From JAQVEM01 sp964603595 (GTDB lineage Bacteria > Actinomycetota > Humimicrobiia > Humimicrobiales > Humimicrobiaceae), in assembly GCA_964603595.1 (NCBI GenBank), contig CAZRVN010000001.1, positions 246,583-310,582 of the forward strand: a stretch of 64,000 nucleotides of DNA. Reading direction: 5' to 3'. A program made the translations under genes and the position numbers. This document shows, in pieces, positions 8,321-16,985 of this stretch (positions are counted from its first letter, which is position 1; every line of letters starts with the position of its first letter). Below the pieces are notes generated by a model. That model saw only the letters and a program-made list of their open reading frames with translations, did not search any database and was not told where the DNA came from.

Positions 8321-8602
8321 CTAATATCTGATTTCAAATACACTATATCTCTTGCTACTTTCAAATTCTTCAATTTTTGTATCAGTTACCACAGAAAAAG
8401 AAGGGCCTTTTTTTATTTCTTCTATAAAATGGTCTATTCCATCTTCCCCCTGGCAAACTACTTCCACTTTCCCATTAACAATATTCCTGACATAACCTTT
8501 AACATCATACTTTCCCGCAATTGATTCTACATAAAACCTGAAACCCACGCCCTGAACCCTGCCTGAAAGCATTACTTTATATGTTTTAATATTTTCAGTC
8601 AT
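8321..8602 (-). CDS. acyP: Acylphosphatase
   Basis: 93 residues, the usual size. Hydrolyses acyl phosphates such as acetyl phosphate and 1,3-bisphosphoglycerate. The phosphate-binding loop GRVQGVGFRF places the catalytic Arg at 22 and the catalytic Asn at 40 (GYVRN). The central strand GKVEVVCQGE and the C-terminal FEIRY complete the fold. A short AT-rich leader carries a possible housekeeping promoter, so acyP may start the acyP-aroE-pilT-pilC-sigma transcript. The Shine-Dalgarno sequence is weak. HypF (47225-49588) has a related N-terminal domain, but this is a stand-alone enzyme. Confidence 0.93.
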   Translation of the reverse strand: MTENIKTYKVMLSGRVQGVGFRFYVESIAGKYDVKGYVRNIVNGKVEVVCQGEDGIDHFIEEIKKGPSFSVVTDTKIEEFESSKRYSVFEIRY

Positions 8603-8626
8603 ATATCTTTTAACTTATTTATAAGA

Positions 8627-8655
8627 ATAATACTAAAAAATTTGTATATTTACAA
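8627..8655 (-). promoter_or_regulatory. Candidate housekeeping promoter for acyP-aroE-pilTC
   Basis: On the minus strand TTGTAA (8650-8655), a 17-base spacer and TATTAT (8627-8632) precede acyP by about 25 bases. The same -35 hexamer and spacing occur at the DUF1015 promoter (57651-57679). In such AT-rich DNA chance matches are frequent, so this is only a candidate. Confidence 0.4.
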
Positions 8656-8722
8656 CTTATTAGATTTATATGAATATTATTATATCTTTTTTTACAATTT
8701 AAAATTTTAGCTTTAGAAAATT

Positions 8723-9952
8723 TTAAGATTTAATCCTGAAAAGTGAAAATGGGTCTACTTCCCCTAAACCGCAGAGAATTATCAAATCATTTGGATTGGC
8801 ACATTTTTTTTCACTATCATCAAAGTCCGACACCATCTTTTTTATTTTTACTTTTCTGGGTTCTTTGCCGGGCGCCAGTATATCCATAATTTCTCCTGTA
8901 TAAAACTGGTTCTTTACTTTTATGACAGGACCGTCATATTTTTCATTATAATTATGATATACTCCCACAAATCTATACTTTTTTATATAGCCTACATTAT
9001 CATTATTTTCAAGTTCTTCTCTGTCCTTAAGGAACATAAAACCTTCGGTAAAATTCCTGTGAGAGCATTTATCAAGCTCTGAAATTAAATAAGATATTTT
9101 TTCCTTATCAAATTTATCCTTTTCTATCCAATCAAGTGCCCTTCTATAAACCCATGTTGTAAGACTGACATAATTCTCCGTCTTCATTCTACCCTCTATT
9201 TTAATAGCATCAACTCCTGCATCCACCAGCTCCTTTAATTTTCCAAGAAGGCATAAATCCCTTGAGTTATAGATATAAGTACCCCTTCTATCCTGCAATA
9301 CCGGGAAAAACATATTTGGCCTCTCCTCTTCCATCAGGTAATATTTCCAGCGGCAGCTGTGGGCGCATTTCCCCTTATTGGAATCCCGTCCGGTCATGTA
9401 CTTACTTAACATACATCTTCCTGAATAAGATATGCATAATGCCCCGTGAACGAATACCTCTACCTCAATATCTGTTTTTCGTATAATGCTTTTTAAATCA
9501 GAAAAGCTTACTTCCCTGGCAATATTTACCCTTTTTACTCCCAGTTCTTTAAAAAAATTTATTGCTGCACTATTATTCAGATTGACCTGTGTACTTATGT
9601 GCACATTCTTTTCCGGTAAAATTTCATTTACAAGCTTCAGAGTTCCAAAGTCGGCCAGTATAATCCCGTCAATATCAATATTCCTTAATTCTTTCAAATA
9701 TTTTTTCAACCCGGTCAATTCGTGATCGCTGACTATGGAATTAAGAGTAAAATAAACCTTCACACCGTATTGATGTGCATAACTTACACCCTTTTTTAAT
9801 TCTTCAAAGGTAAAATTACCCCTTATACTCCTTAAATTAAATTCTTTTCCACCAACATAGACAGCATCTGCCCCATAATTAACCGCATATTTTAAAATAT
9901 TAAGGTTATTTGCAGGTACCAGAAGCTCTGGTTTTTTTTTATTATCTGGCAT
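8723..9952 (-). CDS. trhP: Peptidase U32 family protein, probable tRNA wobble-uridine hydroxylation protein TrhP
   Basis: 409 residues. The U32 signature is clear (EVFVHGALCISYSGRCMLS, 165-183). Cysteines 173, 180, 196/200 and 234 fit the four ligands of the [4Fe-4S] cluster now known in U32 proteins. TrhP proteins make 5-hydroxyuridine at position 34 of tRNA from prephenate. The specific call rests on context: the gene directly downstream of an O-methyltransferase and mltG matches Bacillus yrrL-yrrM-yrrN/O, where yrrM (TrmR) methylates the hydroxyuridine. Bacillus has two such U32 genes; only one is here. RlhA-like 23S rRNA hydroxylation is an alternative. Confidence 0.85.
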   Translation of the reverse strand: MPDNKKKPELLVPANNLNILKYAVNYGADAVYVGGKEFNLRSIRGNFTFEELKKGVSYAHQYGVKVYFTLNSIVSDHELTGLKKYLKELRNIDIDGIILADFGTLKLVNEILPEKNVHISTQVNLNNSAAINFFKELGVKRVNIAREVSFSDLKSIIRKTDIEVEVFVHGALCISYSGRCMLSKYMTGRDSNKGKCAHSCRWKYYLMEEERPNMFFPVLQDRRGTYIYNSRDLCLLGKLKELVDAGVDAIKIEGRMKTENYVSLTTWVYRRALDWIEKDKFDKEKISYLISELDKCSHRNFTEGFMFLKDREELENNDNVGYIKKYRFVGVYHNYNEKYDGPVIKVKNQFYTGEIMDILAPGKEPRKVKIKKMVSDFDDSEKKCANPNDLIILCGLGEVDPFSLFRIKS

Positions 9953-9966
9953 AAATTTTATTTATA

Positions 9967-10593
9967 TTAGCCAACTTTTTTAAAAAACTCTGTTACTGAA
10001 ATACCATCACCTATATCAAAAAAATAGCTTTTTAAATGTTTGCTTGCTGTTATATATTCTATATATTCCCTGATGCCATTTATACTGTTAGAATCATGCC
10101 TGCTGACTTTTTTTTTAAATACTTTATTCTTATATAATATATTATCAGCAATAATAATAGCTCCATCAGCCATTTTGTTTTTTAAAGCTTTAATGTAAAA
10201 GGGGTACTCATACTTTGCACCGTCAATAAATACCAGGTCAAATTCTCCTTCAAGCCCTTTAATTATCTCTAAAGCATTGCCATTTAAGAACTTTAAGTTA
10301 CCTGACCCAAATTTACATTTTATGAATTTTTCAGCTTTTCTTAATCTTTCCTTATTTAAATCTATACCCGTATAATTACCATCTTTTAAGTTTTTTATTA
10401 AAAAATATGAGGAAAATCCAATTCCACAGCCGATTTCCATGATATTTTTTGGATTTTTCAAGAGACATATTAATTCAATAAACCTTCCCGTTTCTTTATC
10501 AACTACAGGAATTTTCTCCCGGCAGGCTTCTTTAACCAGATTATCTAATAATTTCTTTTCCTTTAAGAAGAATCTTATCTTTTTATCTTGCAT
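9967..10593 (-). CDS. trmR: SAM-dependent O-methyltransferase, probable tRNA 5-hydroxyuridine methyltransferase TrmR
   Basis: 208 residues. A class I, COMT-like methyltransferase: SAM motif I is IMEIGCGIGFSSYFL (about 57-71), followed by GIDLNKERL and the metal/SAM motif FDLVFIDGAKYEY. TrmR converts 5-hydroxyuridine-34 to 5-methoxyuridine in Gram-positive tRNAs. The order mltG-trmR-U32 supports this over a small-molecule catechol substrate. It overlaps mltG by 11 bases and is followed 14 bases later by the U32 gene, so the three are one translational unit. Confidence 0.85.
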   Translation of the reverse strand: MQDKKIRFFLKEKKLLDNLVKEACREKIPVVDKETGRFIELICLLKNPKNIMEIGCGIGFSSYFLIKNLKDGNYTGIDLNKERLRKAEKFIKCKFGSGNLKFLNGNALEIIKGLEGEFDLVFIDGAKYEYPFYIKALKNKMADGAIIIADNILYKNKVFKKKVSRHDSNSINGIREYIEYITASKHLKSYFFDIGDGISVTEFFKKVG

Positions 10594-11605
10594 TATTTAT
10601 GTTTTCCCCATGCTCTTCCAGAGTAGATGCAAAAGAATGTATATGCTCTTCGCTGTCTGTTACTACAAAATACAGATAGTCTACATCAGCAGGATTTAAC
10701 GCTGCTTTAATTGAGGCAATGCCGGGATTACATATTGGAGTTGGCGGAAGGCCATAATATATATATGTATTATATTGAGAATCAGTTTTTTTATCTTCTT
10801 CTGTCAGGCCTTTTTCCCATTTGTCAAGAAAATAACACAGAGTAGCATCTATATCCATTTTCATATCTATATCAAGCCGGTTGTGAATAACTGCAGAGAT
10901 TAGAGCTCTTTCCTCGGGGATGTATGCCTCTCTTTCAATCATAGAAGCAATCTTTAACACATCATAGCGTGAAAGTCCTTTATCCTCCGCAAAATAGTAA
11001 TCCAGACCTACTGTTTCTACCTGATACTGGGCCAGCATCATTTCAAAAATATTTTTTGCATTATACTCAATGGTTATTTCATAAGTTTTGGGGAAAAGAA
11101 AACCTTCCAGACTTGTAGCTCCCTTTAGGTAGTCATAATTATAATTACTTATATCCTCTACCTCTTCCATATCTTCTTCTTCTATAAACGGTATTTCTGC
11201 TGCTATTTTTCCAATTATTTGTTTTATTGTGTAACCTTCTGGAATAGTAAATTTATATGTTATTATCGGCGGGCCTGCTGTTATTTCATCTAAAACTTCC
11301 TCATACCCGGAATCTGTCTTCATTTTATAAACTCCCGGTATCAAACTCCCTTCTTCATCTCTCTGTTCAACAAATAATATAAATAAGAAAGCATTATCTA
11401 TTATATTTTTTTCTTCCATCACAGATGCTGCTTCTTTTAGACTCATTCCTTCTTTTATTTCAAATTCAACCTCAACCCCGGATTGCACTCTATCGTTTTC
11501 TTCAAATTCAAAAATACTGCAGGACATAAGTGAGGATAAAAATAAAAAAATCACAGCACCAATAATAATTAAATTAACCCCACATAGTATTTTATTTTTT
11601 TTCAT
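10583..11605 (-). CDS. mltG: Endolytic murein transglycosylase MltG
   Basis: 340 residues. A membrane-anchored lytic transglycosylase that cuts nascent glycan strands. The YceG fold is recognisable: a LysM-like segment (FTIPEGYTIKQIIGKI), the catalytic Glu224 in ASMIEREAYI, and the conserved YYGLPPTPICNPG near 283-295. The N-terminal helix (about 5-27) ends in SSLMSC, a near-lipobox, so the protein could be lipid-anchored rather than held by a plain helix; the Met at -2 is not canonical. It lies between ruvX and trmR, five bases after ruvX. Confidence 0.93.
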   Translation of the reverse strand: MKKNKILCGVNLIIIGAVIFLFLSSLMSCSIFEFEENDRVQSGVEVEFEIKEGMSLKEAASVMEEKNIIDNAFLFILFVEQRDEEGSLIPGVYKMKTDSGYEEVLDEITAGPPIITYKFTIPEGYTIKQIIGKIAAEIPFIEEEDMEEVEDISNYNYDYLKGATSLEGFLFPKTYEITIEYNAKNIFEMMLAQYQVETVGLDYYFAEDKGLSRYDVLKIASMIEREAYIPEERALISAVIHNRLDIDMKMDIDATLCYFLDKWEKGLTEEDKKTDSQYNTYIYYGLPPTPICNPGIASIKAALNPADVDYLYFVVTDSEEHIHSFASTLEEHGENINNAR

Positions 11606-11610
11606 ACTGC

Positions 11611-12030
11611 CTAATTTAATTTTCTTAATTTTTCCCTGTTCCTTTTTAAATAATCATCAAGTATTATTCCAGCAGAAAATTTATCAATCTTTTGAAATTT
11701 TTTATACTTTGAATGCTTATTAAATTCAGCCAATGGAATCTTTGTAGTATATCTTTCATCAAGATAATCTATTTCAACTCCCAGTTTCTTAACCACTCTA
11801 TCAATGAAATCAAGAACTTTTATTGCCTGGCTGCCCACTTCACCCTTAAGCGTGTATGGTATTCCCACAACAATTTTTCCTATATTATATTTATCTATAA
11901 TTTTTCTTAACTTAAGACCTGCTTTTTCATCATTGGTTATAACCTCAAGAGGCGCAGATATTGTTTTACTTTCATCTGAAACTGCGGTACCTATGCTTTT
12001 ATCCCCTACATCTATTCCAAGTATTTTCAT
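11611..12030 (-). CDS. ruvX: RuvX/YqgF Holliday junction resolvase-like protein
   Basis: 139 residues. RNase H-fold protein, involved in pre-16S rRNA 5' end processing and sometimes annotated as a Holliday junction resolvase. The motif ILGIDVGDKSIGTAVSD (3-19) with Asp6, IVVGIPYTLKGEVG, and the downstream DERYTT are present. The gene starts two bases after alaS ends and is followed by mltG after five bases. alaS-ruvX-mltG is a conserved order in Gram-positives. Confidence 0.95.
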   Translation of the reverse strand: MKILGIDVGDKSIGTAVSDESKTISAPLEVITNDEKAGLKLRKIIDKYNIGKIVVGIPYTLKGEVGSQAIKVLDFIDRVVKKLGVEIDYLDERYTTKIPLAEFNKHSKYKKFQKIDKFSAGIILDDYLKRNREKLRKLN

Positions 12031-12032
12031 TT

Positions 12033-14735
12033 TTATTTATCTTCTTTTAATACGTCCAGGACCTTATCTTTTACCAGCCCAATTGCTTTCTTTATAGAAC
12101 TTTTGACCGGGAACCCCATCTGTGCATACTGAGGATTACCTCCTCCTCCGCCTTTTAACATTTTTCCTATCTCCCCTGCAATCTTACCACAATTAATTCC
12201 TTTCTTTACAATATCTATGGTTGAACTAACAACTATGACCGGCTTGCTACCTGCCATACTGCCAAAAACAATAAAAGTACTTACCCCCCTGAAATGACTT
12301 TTTATTTCATCTGCAACTTTTCCAATATCATTTATTTTCATATCTTTAAGTGCACTTGATTGAGAAAAATCATAATCAATTATTTTCAAACCTGAATCTT
12401 TATTACTGTAGCCGGAATTTTTAATTATATCTTTCTTTGCACTATCTACCTGAAGCAGCGTCAATTCTTCTTCTTTTTTCTTTATATTATCCTTCAGCTT
12501 CTCAATCGTATCCGGTACTTTGCTATCCTCTACTGCCAGACTTTCCGAAACTTTTTTTAGTATGCTATTCTTTTCTTCTATGTAATTATAAGCATACATG
12601 CCGGTTGCTGCCTCTATCCTTCTTAAATTAGCTCCTGTGCTTGAATCAGATATGATTTTAAATAGACCAATCTCACCCGTCCTTCGTACATGAATTCCAC
12701 CACATAGCTCCCTGCTATAATTATCTATCTCTACAACTCTTACAAACTTTCCATATTTCTCGTCAAACAGAGCTATTGCTCCTATTTCTTCGGAAAATTC
12801 CCTTGTAGTTTCAAAACATCTTACAGGGTCGTCATTTTGTATCTTTTCATTTACAATACTCTCTATTCTTTTTATATCCCCTTCTGATGGAGCATCATAA
12901 ATAGAATAATCAAATCTAAATCTATCCTCTGCTACGAAAGAGCCGGCCTGTTTTATTGCGTCGCCAAATATGCTTCTCAGAACCCAATGCAGTATATGGG
13001 TGGCAGTATGGTTTTTGCTTATATCCCTTCGATAACCCCTGTTAACCTCTGCGCTTACTTCATCACCTATTTTTAATTCACCTTTTTTAATAACACCAAT
13101 ATGGGTATAAATCCCTTCAAAAGGTATAACACAGTCACTGACAGAAAATATGCTTCCATCTCTTCTTATTATGCCCTTATCGCCAGCCTCTCCGCCCTTT
13201 TCCCCATAGAATGGTGTTTCCTTTAAAATTATTTCGCCTTTTTCTCCTCCGGATAGCTTTGAGGTCAATTTTTTATTACCTTGTTTATCAATCTTTACTA
13301 TATTCTTAATCAATGTTTTTATGCTGTACTTATTATAACCTGAAAACTCCACCTCCACGTTTTTACTTATCCTGCGGTATATATCCATATATTTACTTAT
13401 TTTTTCACCTGACTTAGCCTTCTTTCTTGATTTTTCGGTATGTTCTTTCAAATAATCATTAAATTTTTTTACATCAAGCTTTATTTTATTTTCACTTAAT
13501 ATCTCTTTAGTAAGTTCAACAGGAAATCCAAATGTATCATATAACCTGAATGCATCTTTTGGATTGATATATTCCTTTTTAGCTTTTTTAACTTCTCTTA
13601 CTTTTTGTACTAAAACCTTGCTCCCCTCATTTAATGTTTTCGAAAATCTTTTCTCCTCGTCACTTATCAGCTTAAATGAAAATTCTTTCTTCTCTAAAAG
13701 GAGAGGGTACCATTTTGAATACTGTTTAATTACTACTTTACCAATACTATTTAAAAAATTATCTTTTATTCCTATTAATTTTCCATATCTTATAGCCCTT
13801 CTTATTATTCTTCTTAAAATATAGCCCCTGCCTTCATTTGAAGGAACTACTCCATCAGAAATAAGAAAATATATAGCTCTAGCGTGGTCTGCTATTACTT
13901 TTACACTTCTATCAAATTCTTCTCTATCCCTGCTGCTTTTAGAATTATTTTTTTTCTCAGACAATTCCTCTATCTTCTCTACTATATCTTTAAACAAATA
14001 AGTTTTAAAAACAGAAGGGTTCCTATTAAGAACTGCAGTTAACCTTTCCAAACCCATTCCTGTATCTATATTCTTGCGGGGAAGTTCAATAAATTTTTTG
14101 CCATCAAAATTATACTGTGTAAAAACAAGATTCCACACTTCAAGAAATCTGCTGCAATCACAATTAGGTCCGCAATCTTTCCTTCCACAGCCGAATTCCT
14201 TTCCAAAATCATAATATATTTCTGAACAGGGCCCGCATGGTCCTGTATCTCCCGCAGGTCCCCAGAAATTTTCTTCCTTTCCAAATTTATATATTTTATC
14301 AGTACCTATTCCGCTTTCTTTCCAGTATTCAATAGATTCCAAATCAGCCGGTATATCACTGTTTCCTTTAAATACTGCAACAGCCAGTTTATCAATTGGA
14401 ATTTCCATAATACTTAAAAGAAAGTCAAGAGAATACTTTATTGCTTCCTTTTTAAAATAATCACCAAATGAAAAATTTCCAAGCATCTCAAAAAATGTAA
14501 GATGCCTATCCGTATAACCTACTTCATCAATATCACTTGTCCTGAAACATTTCTGCACTGTAGCAATCCTTTTATTAGGAGGTTTCTCTACACCCAGAAA
14601 ATACGGCTTAAACTGTTGCATTCCAGCTGTTGTTAGAAGCACGCTCGGGTCATTACGCGGTATCAACTCTGATGAGGGCATTGCCATATGCTTTTTTTTC
14701 TCAAAATAATCAAGAAATTTTTTTCTTACATCCAT
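12033..14735 (-). CDS. alaS: Alanyl-tRNA synthetase
   Basis: 900 residues, full length. Class II catalytic core: motif 2 region (IATVQKCFRTSD) after LLTTAGMQQFKPYFLG, and CGPCSEIYYDFG. The editing domain has the zinc-binding NHTATHILH and CGGIHVRRTGEIG, so mischarged Ser/Gly-tRNA can be cleared. The C-terminal C-Ala domain ends with LKGGGGGNPQYAQMGF. A small zinc-type Cys cluster occurs near CGRKDCGPNCDCSRF in the catalytic domain. The ATG has no obvious Shine-Dalgarno sequence. A MITE-like element lies 64 bases upstream. No T-box leader was seen. Confidence 0.97.
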   Translation of the reverse strand: MDVRKKFLDYFEKKKHMAMPSSELIPRNDPSVLLTTAGMQQFKPYFLGVEKPPNKRIATVQKCFRTSDIDEVGYTDRHLTFFEMLGNFSFGDYFKKEAIKYSLDFLLSIMEIPIDKLAVAVFKGNSDIPADLESIEYWKESGIGTDKIYKFGKEENFWGPAGDTGPCGPCSEIYYDFGKEFGCGRKDCGPNCDCSRFLEVWNLVFTQYNFDGKKFIELPRKNIDTGMGLERLTAVLNRNPSVFKTYLFKDIVEKIEELSEKKNNSKSSRDREEFDRSVKVIADHARAIYFLISDGVVPSNEGRGYILRRIIRRAIRYGKLIGIKDNFLNSIGKVVIKQYSKWYPLLLEKKEFSFKLISDEEKRFSKTLNEGSKVLVQKVREVKKAKKEYINPKDAFRLYDTFGFPVELTKEILSENKIKLDVKKFNDYLKEHTEKSRKKAKSGEKISKYMDIYRRISKNVEVEFSGYNKYSIKTLIKNIVKIDKQGNKKLTSKLSGGEKGEIILKETPFYGEKGGEAGDKGIIRRDGSIFSVSDCVIPFEGIYTHIGVIKKGELKIGDEVSAEVNRGYRRDISKNHTATHILHWVLRSIFGDAIKQAGSFVAEDRFRFDYSIYDAPSEGDIKRIESIVNEKIQNDDPVRCFETTREFSEEIGAIALFDEKYGKFVRVVEIDNYSRELCGGIHVRRTGEIGLFKIISDSSTGANLRRIEAATGMYAYNYIEEKNSILKKVSESLAVEDSKVPDTIEKLKDNIKKKEEELTLLQVDSAKKDIIKNSGYSNKDSGLKIIDYDFSQSSALKDMKINDIGKVADEIKSHFRGVSTFIVFGSMAGSKPVIVVSSTIDIVKKGINCGKIAGEIGKMLKGGGGGNPQYAQMGFPVKSSIKKAIGLVKDKVLDVLKEDK

Positions 14736-14798
14736 AAAATTTAAATAAAAGAACTAAAATAGATTGATATTTGATAACAAAACGGATACTCCATTCAT

Positions 14799-14954
14799 TC
14801 GTAACTAGAGGAATTTTTTTGCGCCCTGCGCTCCGCAGGTGGATGCCCTCTTGGTTGTTTTGTAAGTCCCGCTTAAAGCGGGCATTTATGCCACAGCCAA
14901 AGATTGGGCTTCCAATGTAAATTTGTTGGCACAAAATTTTAACTTTAGTTACGA
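14799..14954. mobile_element. MITE-like 156-bp element with terminal inverted repeats
   Basis: The ends are TCGTAACTA (14799-14807) and TAGTTACGA (14946-14954), a perfect 9-bp inverted repeat. It continues imperfectly: in the 25 bases starting at GTAACTA, 18 match the inverted right end. Inside are two strong hairpins, CCTGCG-CTC-CGCAGG (about 14825-14839) and CCCGCTT-A-AAGCGGG (about 14868-14882). The body is clearly richer in GC than the flanks. There is no coding capacity for a transposase, and a 74-codon minus-strand ORF over it looks spurious. No convincing target duplication was seen. The rest of the 450-base interval between aspS and alaS (14736-14798 and 14955-15186) is plain AT-rich DNA with no recognisable feature. 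Confidence 0.6.
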
Positions 14955-15186
14955 TACAAACAGAGTACCCAAAAAAATGTTATCATAATTAAATAGTTTA
15001 TTCAATAAACCCCGGATTTACCTATGATTACACTTTTTCGCCTAAAAATATACATGTTACCATTAAAATTTATTTCAAATGAACGCTGCTAAATACTGCA
15101 AAATATTTATTTTAAAACAATATATGATTCTTACTGAGATTTTAAAAATTATAATTTACTTAAAAGATCTAACCAGAACAATCCAA

Positions 15187-16983
15187 TCACTTACCGCTTT
15201 TTTTAATATTAATATAAACTTCCCTTAGCTGTTCTTCTGTAACGCTAGAAGGCGAACCTGTAAGCATACACACAGCAGATTGTGTTTTTGGGAATGCTAT
15301 TACTTCCCTTATGCTATCAAGTTTTCCCAAAAGCATTACCAGTCTATCCATCCCAAGGGCAATACCCCCATGAGGCGGTACACCGTATTCCATTGCTTCT
15401 ATAAAAAATCCAAAATTCTCTTTTATCTTCTTTTCATCCATATCAAGTATTCTAAATATCTTTCTCTGCAAACTGCTATCGTTTATTCTCAGAGACCCTC
15501 CTCCTATCTCTTCACCATTTAACACTATATCATAAGCTTCTGAACTAACCCTTAAGGGATCCTTATCAAGATAACCTATTGTTTTTTCATCCGGTTTTGT
15601 AAACGGATGATGAACAGGGTTAAGCCTTTTTTCATTATCATCCCACTCAAATAATGGAAAATCATACACCCATGTAAAATTTAACTCATCCTTATTTACT
15701 AGTTTCAATTTACCTGCAAGATGCTTCCTTATAATACCCAGAGTCCGGCAGGCAACTGTAAATTTATCAGCTACAATTAGTATTAAATTTTTTTCCTTCA
15801 AGTTTAAAGTTTTAATTAAATCTTTTTTTTCTTCTTCAGAAATAAACTTCGCTATAGGAGATTGAAAGCTAATATTTTTTTCAATTTTAATCCACGCCAA
15901 TCCACCTGCCCCACTCTTTTTTGCTATCTCTACAATATCATCAAGCTCTTTTCTGGTAAGACCGGAAAAGTCCTCCACTACTATACTTTTTATACATCCA
16001 TCATCATTTTTTAAAGCATTCTTAAAAATCTTTAATTCGCTTTTTCCAAAAACATCCGAAATATCCTTAAGAGTAAGGCCGAATCTTAGATCTGGCTTAT
16101 CCGTACCGTAAATTTCCATGCTGTCTTTCCATGTTATCCTTTTAAAAGAAGACTCTATTTTCTTATTAAACACATCCCTGAATATAGAATTAAATAAATC
16201 CTCTATTATCTCTATTACATCATCTACTTCCACAAAGGTCATTTCAAGGTCTATCTGTGTAAATTCAGGTTGCCTGTCTGCTCTTAAATCTTCATCTCTA
16301 AAACATCTGGCTATCTGATAACACCTGTCAAACCCTGAAAACATGAGTATCTGTTTAAATAGCTGCGGTGACTGAGGCAATGCATAAAATTTACCCGGAT
16401 TAAGCCTTGAAGGCACGAGAAAATCCCTGGCACCCTCAGGTGTACTTTTTGCCATTACAGGAGTTTCTATTTCTAAAAAACCTTTTGAATTAAAATAATT
16501 ACGGGCAGCTGCAGTTACCTTGTGTCTCAGTCTTAAATTATTCTGCATCTCCTCTGTCCTTAAATCAATATATCTGTATTTCAAGCGGGTATTTTCTTCA
16601 ACCTTTTTTCTATCTTCAAGCATAAATGGAGGCGTCTTTGAACTGCTTAATACATTAATTTCTTCAACAACAATTTCAATTTCTCCTGTCGGTATAGAAG
16701 GATTAACGGTATCTTCTGACCTTTTTCTGACTTTACCTCTTATTTTAACAACAAACTCACTGCGTAATTTCCTGGCTATTATATATGCTTTCTTATTTAT
16801 TTTGGTGTCAAAAATTAATTGAACTACACCGGAAAAATCCCTCAGGTCTATAAATATCAACTTACCGTGATCCCTGCTCCTATTTACCCATCCGCTCAGA
16901 GTAACTTCCCTGCCGGTAAATTCTCCTGTTATTTCTCCGCATAAATTAGTCCTCATCCTGGTTCTAAAAATAGAATCAGCCAT
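15187..16983 (-). CDS. aspS: Aspartyl-tRNA synthetase (bacterial type)
   Basis: 598 residues from the ATG at 16983. A TTG at 16989 is in frame, but AGGAG is one base from it and seven from the ATG, which decides the start. Bacterial class II enzyme: N-terminal OB-fold anticodon domain (VTLSGWVNRSRDHGKLIFID), motif 2 (FRDEDLRADRQPEFTQID), the GAD insertion domain (about 290-420) and motif 3 (GIALGMDRLVMLL). Whether it is discriminating or also charges tRNA-Asn cannot be read from the sequence. The start is two bases after hisS, in a hisS-aspS pair typical of Gram-positives. Confidence 0.96.
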   Translation of the reverse strand: MADSIFRTRMRTNLCGEITGEFTGREVTLSGWVNRSRDHGKLIFIDLRDFSGVVQLIFDTKINKKAYIIARKLRSEFVVKIRGKVRKRSEDTVNPSIPTGEIEIVVEEINVLSSSKTPPFMLEDRKKVEENTRLKYRYIDLRTEEMQNNLRLRHKVTAAARNYFNSKGFLEIETPVMAKSTPEGARDFLVPSRLNPGKFYALPQSPQLFKQILMFSGFDRCYQIARCFRDEDLRADRQPEFTQIDLEMTFVEVDDVIEIIEDLFNSIFRDVFNKKIESSFKRITWKDSMEIYGTDKPDLRFGLTLKDISDVFGKSELKIFKNALKNDDGCIKSIVVEDFSGLTRKELDDIVEIAKKSGAGGLAWIKIEKNISFQSPIAKFISEEEKKDLIKTLNLKEKNLILIVADKFTVACRTLGIIRKHLAGKLKLVNKDELNFTWVYDFPLFEWDDNEKRLNPVHHPFTKPDEKTIGYLDKDPLRVSSEAYDIVLNGEEIGGGSLRINDSSLQRKIFRILDMDEKKIKENFGFFIEAMEYGVPPHGGIALGMDRLVMLLGKLDSIREVIAFPKTQSAVCMLTGSPSSVTEEQLREVYINIKKSGK

Positions 16984-16985
16984 AA

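Noticed and set aside
14710..14934. 74-codon minus-strand ORF over the MITE-like element
   Set aside because: It covers hairpins and a terminal repeat, overlaps the alaS start and has no recognisable protein features.
14736..15186. T-box leader for alaS
   Set aside because: The interval lacks a T-box-like conserved sequence; the GC-rich hairpins belong to the inverted-repeat element.
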